Assembly: GCA_014904845.1 (NCBI GenBank)
Contig: MU119228.1
Span: 310,001-374,000 of the forward strand
Direction of reading: 5' to 3'
Origin: Acephala macrosclerotiorum
Lineage: Eukaryota > Ascomycota > Leotiomycetes > Helotiales > Mollisiaceae
Length of the DNA: 64,000 bases
Shown one piece after another: positions 1 to 11,256 of this stretch (position 1 is the stretch's first letter; each line of letters starts with the position of its first letter). The notes beneath the pieces were generated by a model. It had not been told where the DNA came from, did not search any database, and was given only the letters and a program-made list of their open reading frames with translations. A program made the position numbers and the translations under genes.

Positions 1-594
1 CCCACTGTGTTCTTCACATGTCGCAAAGATGATTCCGTACCTCAAGGAGGTATTAAAACGCATGCGCCGCATCTGAGGGGATGTGGAGATGGCATTTTGT
101 TGAGTCTGATCGTTGAGAGAGGAGGAAGAACGGGAAAGCATTGACGGAAAAAGACTCCGAGGCGAACGGAAACTCAACATAGCTAGTAGCCAAGCTAAAG
201 ATACCTGAGGGCAACCTCTCGCGACTTCCGCCTCTCTCACTTCTGTCAATTAACACCAAAGCCATCGATCGAGTGATATCCAGCGATAGTAGGTAGGTGT
301 ACTTTTTCAGAGTCGAGAACAAAGAAGTTATCGCGATTCACGACCACGAAGTTCTAGGCACTCAGACAGTATATTATGAAGCGTGGAAAAGTTTCCGCGC
401 TTTCATCGAGATATCCGTCAACCACATCCAAATGGACAAAAGTTGCACCTTCCCCAAAACTTCGCATCTTAACATTGTATTTCATTTTCTAGAACTCCTT
501 CAAATATGTCCATCGTCACGCTGCATTTTTGAAATGTACCTTGCTATAAATGCCGCAGTCCATTCTTTCTTCTGTTGTTTGAAGTCCTGAAGTT
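1..594. other. Intergenic, no gene recognised
   Basis: I see no recognisable coding sequence here. Short open frames on both strands have no protein-like composition or splice logic. The stretch just before 595 would be the promoter of the dead MFS gene that follows. Confidence 0.5.
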
Positions 595-2368
595 ATGCCG
601 ACCCCCCCTCAGGTACCCATTGAGGCCTTTAAGCCTGGCTGGCGATTATTAGCTGCTTACTGGTCTTTGGAAATCGTCAATCTTGCTTGTTCATTGGACG
701 CGACGACGCTTTCCGTTGCCCTCCCAGTGAGTGCCGCCTTCACAATTGCTGCATCCCCATTCTTCAAAACTGATCACTCCAACACAGGTAGTATCCGCCG
801 CCCTCCATGGAACAGCAATTGAAGCCCTCTAGATAGGAACCTCATTCATCCTCGCCTCCACAGTCTTCCAGCCAAACTTCGTCGCATTCTCCGATGTCTT
901 CGGTCGTCGACCAGTCCTCTTCGCTCTCACCCTCTTCACGATCGGAGCCATCATATGCGGGGCTGCGAAGAATTTCACTGTGACGCTTATTGGGCCATGC
1001 ATTCAAGGAGGAGGGGCAGGAAGAATCATGACTTTGACAGAGACCATCATCACAGATTTGATCCCGCTGCGACATCGAGGGAAGTATTCTGCTTGGGTGA
1101 GTATCATGGGGGCTGTTGGAACTGTGTCTGGTACGTCTCCCGCCTCAAATTCCATCCATAAAACTGACTTAATTTCAGGACCACTGATTGGCGGTGTCCT
1201 CGCCGACCGCGATGCCTGGAGATGGATATTCTGGCTTAACATCCCCATCGTAGCCATCGGCTTTACAGGCATAATCCTCTTCCTGAAACTCTCCCTCAAG
1301 GAACGATCCCTCATCGAAAAGCTCTTCGAAATCGACTACCTCGGCTCCTTCATCTTCATCTCCTCCCTGACATCCTTTCTCATGCCCCTCCCTCTCCTGG
1401 GGAGGAGTAATGTATCCGTGGTCCTGATGGCATATACTCGCTCCACTTCTCCTCGGTCTCTTCGGCATTTGTCTTTCATCTTCCACTAGATATACATCTC
1501 CTCGCAATCAAGGAAATTATTGCTGCCAATGAGGATGTTCACTAACAGATCAGCAGCAATCACCTTCCCGACAACCTTCCTCCACGGCGTCATCCTCTGG
1601 TCAATCGTCTACTACATGCCCCTCTACTTCATGGCGGCTCAATCATATACCCCCATCCAAGCAGGTCTCTCCGTCTTACCGCAAACGCTAACCGTCGTTC
1701 CATGCGCCGGGGTAGTCGGCATTGTCGCTTCTCGAACAGGGTATTATCGATGGTCTCTGGGCTAGATTTACCCTCACCACTTTAGGATGTGGACTGTTGT
1801 ATCTCCTCGATGTGGGAACACCAGCCGTAGAATGGGTATTCTTGATGCTGGTTTCAGGTGTGGGGTTTGGGCGGTTGTTTCCGGGTATGAATTTGAGTAT
1901 TCAAGCTAGTGTTTCGGAGCAGGATATTGGGATTGTGGCGGGACATAGTGTTGGTGTATCTATATTTGTCTCGCCTTCTCCTTCTCTCCCTCTTATTTTC
2001 ATCCCCCACTTTCCCCCCTCTCTCATCCCGCTAATACTTGCGGGACTCTGCAGTAGAGGAACTATCTTTCAAAACTGAATCAACCGTCTCCTAGCACCCA
2101 GCCCCTCTTTATCATCCACCTCTCTTGATGCCCTTACCCTAATATCAACAATTCGCACCTTTCCAGCAAACGCACCAGAAACCCTGATCTTGAAGCATGC
2201 CTTCGCAGATTCCATAAAGACGGTTTGGACTGTCATGCGGAATTGCTGGGTTTGCTTTGGTGGCGAGTCTTGGTGTTAAGGCGAATAGTTTAGATAAGAA
2301 TTTAGTGAGCGAGCAGGGGTTTATTGATGGGACGAAAGAGGTTGGTCTGGGGATGAAAGGGTGGTGAT
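595..2368 (+). pseudogene. Decayed MFS drug-type transporter (DHA2/14-TM like)
   Basis: This is a relic of a plasma-membrane proton-coupled multidrug exporter. The reading starts MPTPPQVPIEAFKPGW. A first intron probably runs from about 727 to 787, and the sequence then continues with the family signature HGTAIEAL. An in-frame TAG falls at about 823, where a Trp is expected (TGG to TAG, a RIP-type change). Further on are VFGRRPVLFALTLFTIGAII, CIQGGGAGRIM and LRHRGKYSAWVSIMGAVGTV, then, after a second intron (about 1121-1179), GPLIGGVLADRDAWRWIFW. Downstream the similarity jumps between frames: near 1390 (extra bases, then a TGA), near 1760, near 2050 and near 2235, ending in IDGTKEVGLGMKGW then TGA. 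At least one nonsense codon and three or four frameshifts make it non-functional. The overall order of transmembrane blocks is preserved, so this is decay in place and not a fragment. Confidence 0.85.
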
Positions 2369-2677
2369 GAGTTTGCCAGTTGTTGCGGAAGAGAAGGACG
2401 AGAAGAAGGAAGTGAGAAGTTGGTTTCAAGTACTGCAACATAGGCAAGAGTTGGGGATAGTTGAGATATTTGGGCCGCCGGTGGAGCATTAGTTCTTGAA
2501 AAAGGAGATGGGGCGCTCCAAGTTGAGGGTCGTCCAATTTGAGAATAATCGAGGTTGAGGATAATCCTACTTGGAGCTGACTGAGGTCGAGAGTGGTTGA
2601 AGGAGGATAAGAGGAACTTTATATGATATTGCATATAAATCTGTGTTCCATGATCAGGCAAGGAGAAGTCGATCTCA

Positions 2678-3748
2678 TCACGAAATCTGCCTCGTCTCTT
2701 CCCCTTCTATCTTCCTGGGCTCATTCAACGCCTCCTTCTTCCGCTCAACCTGTCTCCGCTTTGCCCAAGCTTTCACAAACTCAACATCCCTCTCATGCTG
2801 CGTACTCGGCATATACCTCCATTCCCCAACTTCAGAGTTCCATCCCCGATTGGGCAAGTATGCTTCAAGCATATAATAATTATCCCTATGAAACGGGAAA
2901 TCCAAACTCGGAGGACCACTCCTCTCCAAAAAGGTATCATTCTCTGCCGTGGCATCTTCAGCCGTCATCCTAAACCTCCTCCTCTTATTCCCAGTATTCT
3001 TTGTATGACGATGTATACTCCTAACCGTACTTTTGAGGTGTTCTTCCAAAATCCTCACATACCAAAGCGGATCCCGCAAAGCATTCTCCACCACCCCCGC
3101 ATTCCTCTCAATCAACTTCCCATTCCAAGTCGGAAGTTTGCCTCTCGGAATCATAGGTATCGGTTCCCCCTTCTCCAGATTCCCCTGCCAGTATGCAAAA
3201 TCCACAATTACGCAGAGGTTGTTCCAAGCCAGCATGCAAGTCAAGCATGTGCATACGAGGTTCAGATCGGGTGGCTTGACATGTTGGTAGGGCTTCTTGT
3301 GGATGTGTAGATGCTTTATCTGTCTCTCGTCATCGAGTAACGCTTCATGCGCTTCCTTATCCACATTCTCCAATAACACCGGCAATGGGAAACATTGCGC
3401 TAGAATCGAATACCGCCGCGCGATGACGGAGGATGCTATCTGGGATTTCTCTTGGAGGATAAAAGTCCGCAGACCGTGATTGATGCGCGAGAGTTTAAAT
3501 ATATCGCTGGGTCGGAGAAGAGATAGGATTTCGAGGATGAGTTCGGAGGGGAGGTCCCAGAGTGTCGCGTGCTGTTTCGATGAGGCTTCTTTTTGGTGGC
3601 GTTTCTTCTGCTTTCGCTCAGTGCGTTTGGATCGGAGGGGAAGGGCGGCTGTGGTGTCGATCAATGGCTCCTCTTCAGTCGTGCCTTCTTTGCGCATGGC
3701 CCTCCTTGGAGGAGAGGTAATGCAGTACTCGTCGAGTGATGGAGGCAT
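2678..3748 (-). CDS. F-box protein
   Basis: The protein has 356 residues in a single exon starting MPPSLDEYC. An F-box lies at about residues 62-105 (LWDLPSELILEILSLLRPSD, then the conserved I/F-x-L-S-R), which binds Skp1 and would make this a substrate-receptor subunit of an SCF ubiquitin ligase. It is preceded by a Lys/Arg-rich stretch (KRTERKQKKRHQKE) that could be a nuclear localisation signal. The rest carries no repeat type (WD40 or LRR) that would name a substrate. A cluster with Cys and Trp (LVCTCLTCMLAWNNL) occurs near residue 167. The composition is typical of the many lineage-specific fungal F-box proteins. It lies about 310 bp beyond the dead MFS gene and is convergent with it. 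Function beyond the F-box is unknown. Confidence 0.85.
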   Translation of the reverse strand: MPPSLDEYCITSPPRRAMRKEGTTEEEPLIDTTAALPLRSKRTERKQKKRHQKEASSKQHATLWDLPSELILEILSLLRPSDIFKLSRINHGLRTFILQEKSQIASSVIARRYSILAQCFPLPVLLENVDKEAHEALLDDERQIKHLHIHKKPYQHVKPPDLNLVCTCLTCMLAWNNLCVIVDFAYWQGNLEKGEPIPMIPRGKLPTWNGKLIERNAGVVENALRDPLWYVRILEEHLKSTVRSIHRHTKNTGNKRRRFRMTAEDATAENDTFLERSGPPSLDFPFHRDNYYMLEAYLPNRGWNSEVGEWRYMPSTQHERDVEFVKAWAKRRQVERKKEALNEPRKIEGEETRQIS

Positions 3749-4211
3749 GTTGTGTTGTGTGGACGTGAGGTTCGAACTCGCGGATGAGGAAAAGTTGGTC
3801 GGAGTTAAGACCTAGCTCCGGATCCGCGCTATGATGACCCCGCATTGTGACGGGAGAAGATCACGCTCAGAAAAACAGTGAGCAAGCTTTGCGTTCTGAT
3901 GTGCGTTTGATTACGATCTGAATTGATTTCTCCAAATTTTGATCACAATTTGTCTTACCATCATCGTCGCACTTCTCTTGTAGACCACTTCAAGACTGAT
4001 CACGGCAACTTTGAAATTTCTTGTCATAAATTTCGTTCATTACGCGTTGTAATATGGTATACGCAAAAGCTTTACCTCCACTGTCTAGAGGACGGGTATA
4101 AGTATAAACAAATGTCCGTCCAGTCCAGTCCAAATCCAGTGTATTCCCTATATCCAATTGAAATCAACATCCAGCTCTGATCAACTCAAGTCTTTTTTTA
4201 AAAAAAGGAAT
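3749..4211. other. Intergenic region (F-box promoter side)
   Basis: About 460 bp lie between the F-box start and the 3' end of the sugar porter. It is modestly AT-rich with a short A-run at 4198-4206. No gene was recognised. Confidence 0.5.
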
Positions 4212-6413
4212 CTAGTCCTTTTCATTAATCTCCTCATCTCCAGTCCTGTTCTCAACCTGGATATCGCTTCCACTTCCATCAGTACCATTGGCATTCTTTC
4301 TCTCAGCACGCGCAGCATCAGCAGCGTACATGGCCTCAATGCGATCACTGTCGTTGGCACTGGTATCGAAGTGGTACAGAGGCTCGAGAACGGCGTCTCT
4401 GCGGAAAAAGATCCAGCGGTTAATGAAGTATGGGAGAGCCTTGGTGATTTGGTAGCGCATGTGAGTGCGGGTGGGGACGGCGAAGATGTAATCCAGTTCT
4501 TCGAGGGTTCGTTGTTTCGTTTCGGGCACCCAGAGGAAAATCATGATTAAAGCGATGATGTTTGTTCCAGCGTAGAAACCGAAGACACCCTGTTTCAAGT
4601 CAGTTGTTGATCAGATGCATATTTCACGGGAGGAACGTACAGTAGGAGTCATGGCAGCAAGCATGAGAGGCAAGAACAGAGTCAAGACACAGGCCCAGAA
4701 CAAACAAGTTGCTACAGCCCAACCCATACCGACCTCACGATGCGACAGTGGGAAGACCTCGGCTGAGTAGGCAAATGGAACTGGTCCTTCACCGGGCGAG
4801 TAAAACATGGCGAAGATGTAGATGAACATCGCGACGAGAGCCAAGTGGGCAGTCAGCTTTGTGGAGATCAAAGCACATAGACCAGCTGCGAGAAGCGACC
4901 ATGCCATGTTCGGGAAAGTGAAAAGCAGGAGTGCACGACGTCCAAAGGTATCAATGGTCCAAAGAGCAGGGAAAGCGAAAAGGAAGTTGATGAGACCAAA
5001 GCCCCAGGATGCCCAGAGTGCTTGGTAGGCGCTGAATCCGGAGTTCTCGAAGATGGTGGAGGAGTAGAAGGCGATGATGTTGATACCGCACATTTGTTGA
5101 GCGATCATGACTGTGAATGAAGCCAAGGTTGCTCGGCGGACACGGGGAATGGTGAAGAGTTGGGTGAAGCGAGTAACATAGTTGCTCTTCCCAATGAACT
5201 CCTTCTCGATCTCGAGCTGGCAGTGGATGTAATAGAGATCACGAGCAGCTTGAAGTGGGTTGGTTCGGAGCTTGAGAAGGGATCGGTATGCCTTTTCGTA
5301 CTTGTTCTTCTCTGTTATGCTGTTAGTTTGAAATTCTGGTTCGTGGAAGAATCACTTACTCATGCACCATCTGGGCGATTCTGGGCAAAGGAAGATAAAG
5401 AGAATGAGAGGAATAGCAGGGATCATAGCAGATCCAAGTTGCAATCTCCACGCAATTCTTCCAGTGTGTGCCACAGCAAGATTCGCACAGAATCCCAAGA
5501 AGATACCGAAAGCAGTCCACAATTGCCAAGACATGACCAAAGCACCTCGAATGGCAGCTGGGCTATTCTCTGCAGCGTAGATTGGCACTGTTGAACCCTT
5601 GGCACCCATACCGAACCCGAGCAGAAGACGGCAGATAAACAACTGGACCCAGGATTGTGTAAAAGCAGATCCGAGAACAGGCAGGAAACAGAAGATAGCA
5701 GCAATGAAAATCGTGCCTCGACGACCGAAGTAGTAGTTCAACGGATCGGAGAGCCAGCACCCCACGAAAGCAGATCCAATATAAGGAGCAGAGTTGACCA
5801 GACCAACGAGTAGGGTATCGTGAGTTGATTCAGTGCCGATGCCAAAGACATCTGGGAATGACAGGTTGGCTCCGTTGGAACCAGTTTGATCCCATCCTTG
5901 GACAGCAGCTCCGATCGAGCAAGTGAAAATTGTGACATATAGAGCCATAGGTTGACGCCACTTGTGTAGGACTTCGTTTCGGAGGTCATCGATCTCTTGC
6001 GCAGTCAGTGCGTGCTGACCAGTTACGTCTTCGTAGTTCTGAGGATCGGCCGCGACAAGGGCACCCTTTTGGAGAAGCGGCAAGTGTTCCATGAGGCCTT
6101 TTTCTTGTGCGAATTCCTCGACATCTTTCATCAGCGTGTGCTGTGGAATACCCGCCAAAGGGTTCTTGATCCTATGATAGATTAACAAATGTGGAAAATT
6201 ATTTGCAAGATTTTGTTACATACTTGGCTGCAACATTGGAGTTCAAATTGATGTGGCCAGTGTTATAGTGACCATGTTCACTGTGGTACCAAATTAGCAC
6301 TGCAAAGGTATTGTTCTCGCGCCAATGAGATGCATTTGCACTTCCGCGCGCGATAGGAAGACATACTGATGGCCCTCAGCAATGTCTGTGCTGCTTGATT
6401 TTGGTTCCGCCAT
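4212..6413 (-). CDS. MFS sugar porter (hexose/polyol transporter family)
   Basis: Five exons can be placed: 6367-6413, 6224-6280, 5360-6171, 4641-5311 and 4212-4589. All have GT-AG borders and join in frame to 654 residues starting [16 protein letters not shown]. It is a 12-TM major-facilitator protein that would move a sugar or polyol with protons across the plasma membrane. Visible sugar-porter signatures are [10 protein letters not shown] after TM2, [27 protein letters not shown] at the end of the first half, [17 protein letters not shown] in TM7, DTFGRR, and [15 protein letters not shown] after TM12. The N-terminal cytosolic tail of about 120 residues is longer than in standard hexose transporters. 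The ATG was chosen because it opens a 16-residue first exon that splices cleanly. The substrate cannot be read from sequence. Confidence 0.9.
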
Positions 6414-7280
6414 ATTGAGGTTGTCGCGTGTAAGTCGAGATCAAGCTCAGGTGCGGGGAGACGAGAAATTGGCGATGAGCTTGCTTCGAGTTCGTCAAGC
6501 TTGATGTTCCTGTCCCAATTGCTTGTTTTGGGGCGCAGAAAGCTCTGAATGCTGATCAAGCTTCGAGCTGGGGGAGGACAAGAATATATCGTTGCTCTTG
6601 GTCTGACCTCGGGCCACCTTCGTCGATCTTGACCTTTTCTTCCCCTCACCCCAGCATCTCTATTTCTCCACTTTCCGCCACTCCTTCTCTCTATTCTCCA
6701 ATGAACTCCAGGTCCCCACTGACTCCAGGCAACAATTTTTGTACCCTGCCACTCTCTACGGGTTGAGCAGTGAGGTTTACTCTAGCTCTCGACAGGATGC
6801 TGCCATCCTGCAGACACCGTCGCGGTCGGCCGCTTAGATCGATGTTGCTCGTCGCAAGAGCGAGCTGGCGGGAAGGGCGTTACCGGATGCGGCAAAAATC
6901 AGCAAATGCTGTGGGACTGGCGGGAATCGTGCAGGACCAAGGAACCACAATGAAGGGTTCTTCGAGGCTAACGAGCGACCGTCGTCGTTGAGAGGGCATC
7001 CTATACGAATGAGATGCCCAGAACAGGGTGGAGAAGCCGTTAAAGAGCACGGTGGCCGAACTAGGCTTTCAATTGACCTGCTCGGTGCCGCCAGGCCAAA
7101 ATGATCATCGGGATCCCTTTAACAGTCAGTGCTGTCAATCCAGTCAATTCGAAAATCAATTGGGCGGCGTTCCGCTCCATCTCTGTTGGGATTTGACGGT
7201 CTGAGGCGAGGGCATAAAATTCTTGGGGATGAGCCTCGTTGCCACGCTCGATTGCGACCTGGTTCTTCCCGTCAGCGGAT
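6414..7280. other. Promoter-side intergenic region of the sugar porter
   Basis: This is upstream sequence of the leftward sugar porter. Short open frames here are unconvincing. A MITE-like repeat begins at its distal edge. Confidence 0.5.
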
Positions 7281-7423
7281 ACTACCCACAGGGCCTTTTA
7301 AATGTTAATTCTGAGGTGATTGTGGCCGTGTCTCCAAGGGATGGCCAGCCCAATCACCTGTTCGAGATCGCGGTGTTTTACGATATCTAGTTAAAACATT
7401 TAATAGGGCCTGTAGGGAGTAGT
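7281..7423 (+). mobile_element. MITE-like repeat, family A, copy 1
   Basis: A 143-bp non-coding element recurs in direct orientation at 59852-60014. Its ends form an imperfect inverted repeat: ACTACCCACAGGGCC on the left against ACTACTCCCTACAGGCC read from the right end. The first 80 or so bases are nearly identical between copies, differing mainly by C/T or G/A changes, as RIP or CpG decay would give. CGGA occurs on both sides, one base out of register on the left, so any target duplication is doubtful. Superfamily is not assignable from the ends alone. Confidence 0.7.
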
Positions 7424-8494
7424 CGGAGTCTTAGGGGGTCACTGAGATTCTAGATGCCCTGGTCAAGTGATGTGAGCGCCCCAAGACGCCTCAAACGCCT
7501 CAAGCAATCGCCTCCAGACGCCCACGGCACCTCTTCCGCAAGCCATAATCAGCCACCTACAGCATCCCAGGGAAAATTAAATGGTTGCCTGGAGTCCAAG
7601 GAAGCCACCATTGGACAAATGACTCGCGATGATGGTGTTCGATGGTGTTTCCCAAGTCCTTGGACCTTTCTTCGTGTGAGGTCACGCGATTCTTTCCGCA
7701 GCTTCCACTTTTCCACTTTGCTGCTTTCCCACTTTTCCCCAAGTCTCCAAGGATGCACTTCCCTGTTTTGTGGCGCTGTGGAGTAGAACGCGGAGCACTG
7801 GAGGAACGATGGTCCCGGGCCCCCTGTGGATGAGATCTTCGCGGGTGAACGATGCAGTTACTAAGATAAGGACGGCCTCCGACATTTCTCACGCATTTTT
7901 GGTCTTTCTCTCTCAGCCGTGCATATTGTGTGGTACAATGACCCCATACTGGTCATCGGGAGCCCCGAATGGATGGATGGTTTCCGTTGCTTGCAGCAGA
8001 TGGTGGGGTAGAATATGACGTTAGTGACCGTTTTCTTGTGTTTCGCCCTCGTCGCTGAAATCACATGCGTTGCGAAATCTTAAGTTTAGCGGGCGATGTG
8101 GAGCATGCAAACGTTTGCAATCGGGCCGCCGTTAGGTTTATATGACAATATTAGTCTCTAGGAGCGTTTCATGAAATATTAAGAGCATGCTTGGAGATAG
8201 AGGCGTTCGATTAATTCAAAGTTCAAACCATTGGCCTGTTCGGGATTTGACAGTGGGATGGAATTTTTGCGATACATGCCCAACATCAATTCAAGAAGTT
8301 AGTAATACAATGCTTCCAGTCCATGCATTCGAAATGATTTTATTCCTTTCGCATCTTTTCTGCATCGCAATTTCTCATCCATCAAGCACATCATTTGAAG
8401 TATAATCAAATCGGTGCACTACACCAAACCCCAAGTTGATGATAAAGCATTCAGCAAATGTCACTTAAATCTCAACAAAAAAAAAATTACTCAC
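7424..8494. other. Intergenic, no gene recognised
   Basis: About 1.07 kb without a supportable gene. Overlapping open frames on both strands between 7450 and 8060 lack splice consistency or recognisable motifs. Confidence 0.45.
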
Positions 8495-8841
8495 CGTTTC
8501 CTCCTGAAAACGCCTCTCCAATGTCTCATCAGGACAACTGTAGAACAGTCCATCTACGGTCAAGTTCGCCTCCACTGCCCTTGTACCTGCTTGTGTTGAG
8601 CTTAAGTCCTCAAAGTTGCGTGAAGGGTACCTAGGTACTTACAATCTGGATCAAATATGACAGGAGGATCGGTGATTGTACAGCATCATCCCCAAATTGG
8701 TGGCATGTCGCTGAATATTTTTACCACTAGTCCGACTTGACATTTGAATTGGTTTGGAAATATTGCTATGGCCTGAGGAAGAGCATAGGTAGTGGTGGTA
8801 AAGGCGAGTGCCTGGATGAGGACCACTGGTGAAGACTTCAT
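8495..8841 (-). pseudogene. Broken hydrophobin-like small secreted protein
   Basis: The start MKSSPVVLIQALAFTTTTYA looks like a secretion signal ending in ALPQ. After Cys in QFKCQVGL the same frame meets TGA (8686-8688), immediately followed by Cys-Cys. The frame continues CCTITDPPVIFDPD to a good donor (GTAAGT at 8642). Splicing out 8587-8642 completes a Cys codon and continues TRAVEANLTVDGLFYSC to another donor at 8494. The spacing CC-x12-C-x16-C is close to class II hydrophobins (CC-x11-C-x16-C), but the in-frame TGA and the lack of a clear last exon with the second CC pair argue for a dead gene. It resembles in layout the gene at 11257-11868. Confidence 0.5.
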
Positions 8842-10236
8842 TTTGACTCGTGAGCTATTCTGGCTTGATTTGGTAGTTGAAATCGATTCTGTCTTTGATA
8901 GTTCTACTTTTCTTGGAGCCCTGATTTTATAAGGGATTGTTCTCGGGCCGGCAGGATGCCCAATGAACATATCACTGTGATGACTTCTCCGATCTCCAGC
9001 CTGCGCCGCATTGGATTTGTCTTAATAACTGCGTCTTTTCAGAAACTTATGTAGAAATACCATAATTTAGTCCGACCCCACGCAAATGTTATGAAGATAA
9101 AAGTGCTCTCTTTACGTGTATCTGAACGAGGAGGTGGATTGTAAAGTCTTGATTGAATACAGGAAAGACGATGCCTTTAGTTAGCAGACTGTTTTTAAGT
9201 CTTCTTATTTCAATATCAGAATTATAATACTAGTACGAGATTTAAAGTCTCACATACAGTATTCTCAATCCGAATCCTCTTCAGAGCTGTTCCCAAATCT
9301 TGTGACACAAAGAAGTCACCTCGTCATATTGCTTGGAAATTCTGCAGTTTGATATTTATAAAACACAATACTAACATTAAGACTACGACAAAATCAGAAC
9401 ATGCTCTTATTCTGCGGGTAAAAGCATGTTAGACTTTAGGCAGTTGCCAGATATATATTAAGGAAGACATTGAGAACATGTCTTCGCGAAATCGGATCCC
9501 AGTGGACAGCTCTACCACACGCCTGACTTAACCGATCATCTCCCGTCAATGATTCAAATGCAGTCTCTGTCTTTCAAGTTCTAATACGAATAATCTTCTC
9601 GAAAGTCCTGCCAAGACAGCCTTTCCTCGAGGCAGAACATGTGACAAATTGTTACAACCCGTCTTATATTGGCTATTTGACCGTCTATTGACGGACCGAA
9701 GAACACATTTTGTCAATGTCAAGAACTTTCTCAATTTCAGATAATTCAACTTCTTTGAGTTTATTGAATTTCCTCTTCTCACGATTGTCTCGTACCTTGG
9801 AGTAAGAGTGGGGCAAGTGCGGGGTAGATTTTCACCCCTCCTTCCAATCATATAAAGGACCAGTTATTGCTATGCAGGCTGACTACACCTTGAATTGACG
9901 ACCACCATCCAAAACTCCTCAAGGCTCCCATCACTAGAAGAAGTTCTCCAAGCCTTCAAACTTCGGCTGCATCCGGATGAAGTCATCGACGCCGGTATAA
10001 ACAGACACCGACTTGCCGACTTCATCTGATATTTTGCACGACCCTGTGTTTCGAAATTTACGTGAGCTATCAACTACACCTCAAGAGGACAGGGAGGATT
10101 TAAAGACCTTCTCCTGATATAAGACCGCGAAATTGAAGTCGAGACAGGCAGATTACCGATTACTCCTCACATCCGAACGCTTCACACAGCAACACTTCTC
10201 TCGAACAACTTCCTGCCAGCACACCTGACTTTCAAT
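8842..10236. other. Intergenic; promoter of the amidohydrolase at its right end
   Basis: This stretch is AT-leaning with no clear gene. A short coding-like patch at about 9892-10030 on the plus strand (SRLPSLEEVLQAFKLRLHPD) ends in TGA and may be a relic. The last 200 bp lead into the amidohydrolase ATG at 10237. Confidence 0.45.
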
Positions 10237-11211
10237 ATGGTTCCACCACTCATAACCCTTGAAGAGCACTTCATCTCCAGAGAAGCTCTTCCTTCATTCT
10301 CAGGCAAATACTCTGAACAACTCCGCCACATTCCCGGCCTCACAGAAAAGCTCTCCGACTTAGGTGCCTTCCGTCTCCAGAACATGGAAGCAGGCAAGAT
10401 CTCTCTCCAAGTCATATCTCACGGTCCCTTCGGATCCTCTCCCCTCCAATGTCGAGCAGCAAACGGACAGCTCTTTACTGCAATCAAGGCCAACCCCTCC
10501 AAATTCGCCGGCTTCGCCACTCTACCAATGTCCGACCCCGCCGCCGCCGCTGTAGAACTCACTCATTGCATCAAACAGCTCGGTTTCGTAGGAGCACTAA
10601 TCGATAACCACTGCGAAGGGAAATACTATGACGGAGAAGAATATCGCTCTTTCTTTGAAACAGCCCAAGATCTCGATGTCCCAATTTATTTCCACCCCAC
10701 CTGGCCCAGCGAAGACATGGCTCCCCGCTACACCGGGAATTTCTCCCCTGGAGCCTCCCTATCTCTCGGTGCCAGTGGATTTGGATGGCATTCCGACGTC
10801 GCGCTCCACATTCTACGACTCTTCGCATCTGGAGTATTCGACCAATTTCCCAAGTTGAAAATCATCATCGGTCATTTCGGCGAGATGCTACCATTCATGC
10901 TTGGACGTATTGAGGAACTGTCTCCTAGATGGGGAAAGTTTGAGAGAAAGTTTAAGCAGGTTTGGGATGAGAATATCTGGATTACGACGAGTGGAGTTTG
11001 GAGTTTAGATCCTATGGCTACGATTTTGAGGAATACGAGGGTGGACAGGATACTTTATTCAGTGGATTATCCGTTTGCGAGGAATGAGAGAGGACTGGAG
11101 TGGATTGAGGAGCTGGAATCTAGTGGTATGGTCACGAAAGAGCAACTCGAGGCCATTGCATACAAGAATGCGGAGACATTGTTGGGAGTTAAGGCTAATT
11201 ATGGAAAATGA
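10237..11211 (+). CDS. Amidohydrolase-2 family (de)carboxylase, DHB/resorcylate-decarboxylase like
   Basis: This is a single-exon protein of 324 residues starting MVPPLITLEEHF, the usual N-terminus of the family containing 2,3-dihydroxybenzoate and gamma-resorcylate decarboxylases and ACMSD. Metal-ligand positions are visible: E9 and H11 in LEEHF, H153 in YFHPTWP, H213 in IIGHFGEMLPF and D277 in ILYSVDYPF. There is no signal peptide, so it should act in the cytosol on a small aromatic acid or related substrate by a metal-assisted TIM-barrel reaction. The length is normal for the family. A secreted paralogue sits at 30127-31263. The exact substrate is unknown; a hydrolase activity is the alternative to decarboxylation. 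Confidence 0.88.
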   Translation: MVPPLITLEEHFISREALPSFSGKYSEQLRHIPGLTEKLSDLGAFRLQNMEAGKISLQVISHGPFGSSPLQCRAANGQLFTAIKANPSKFAGFATLPMSDPAAAAVELTHCIKQLGFVGALIDNHCEGKYYDGEEYRSFFETAQDLDVPIYFHPTWPSEDMAPRYTGNFSPGASLSLGASGFGWHSDVALHILRLFASGVFDQFPKLKIIIGHFGEMLPFMLGRIEELSPRWGKFERKFKQVWDENIWITTSGVWSLDPMATILRNTRVDRILYSVDYPFARNERGLEWIEELESSGMVTKEQLEAIAYKNAETLLGVKANYGK

Positions 11212-11256
11212 GTCAAAAATAGACACGTATGCACGAGGGATTTAGAGTAAGATGCG

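Noticed and set aside
7454..8064. Several 60-110 codon frames
   Set aside because: Mutually overlapping on both strands with no domain, signal peptide or intron logic.
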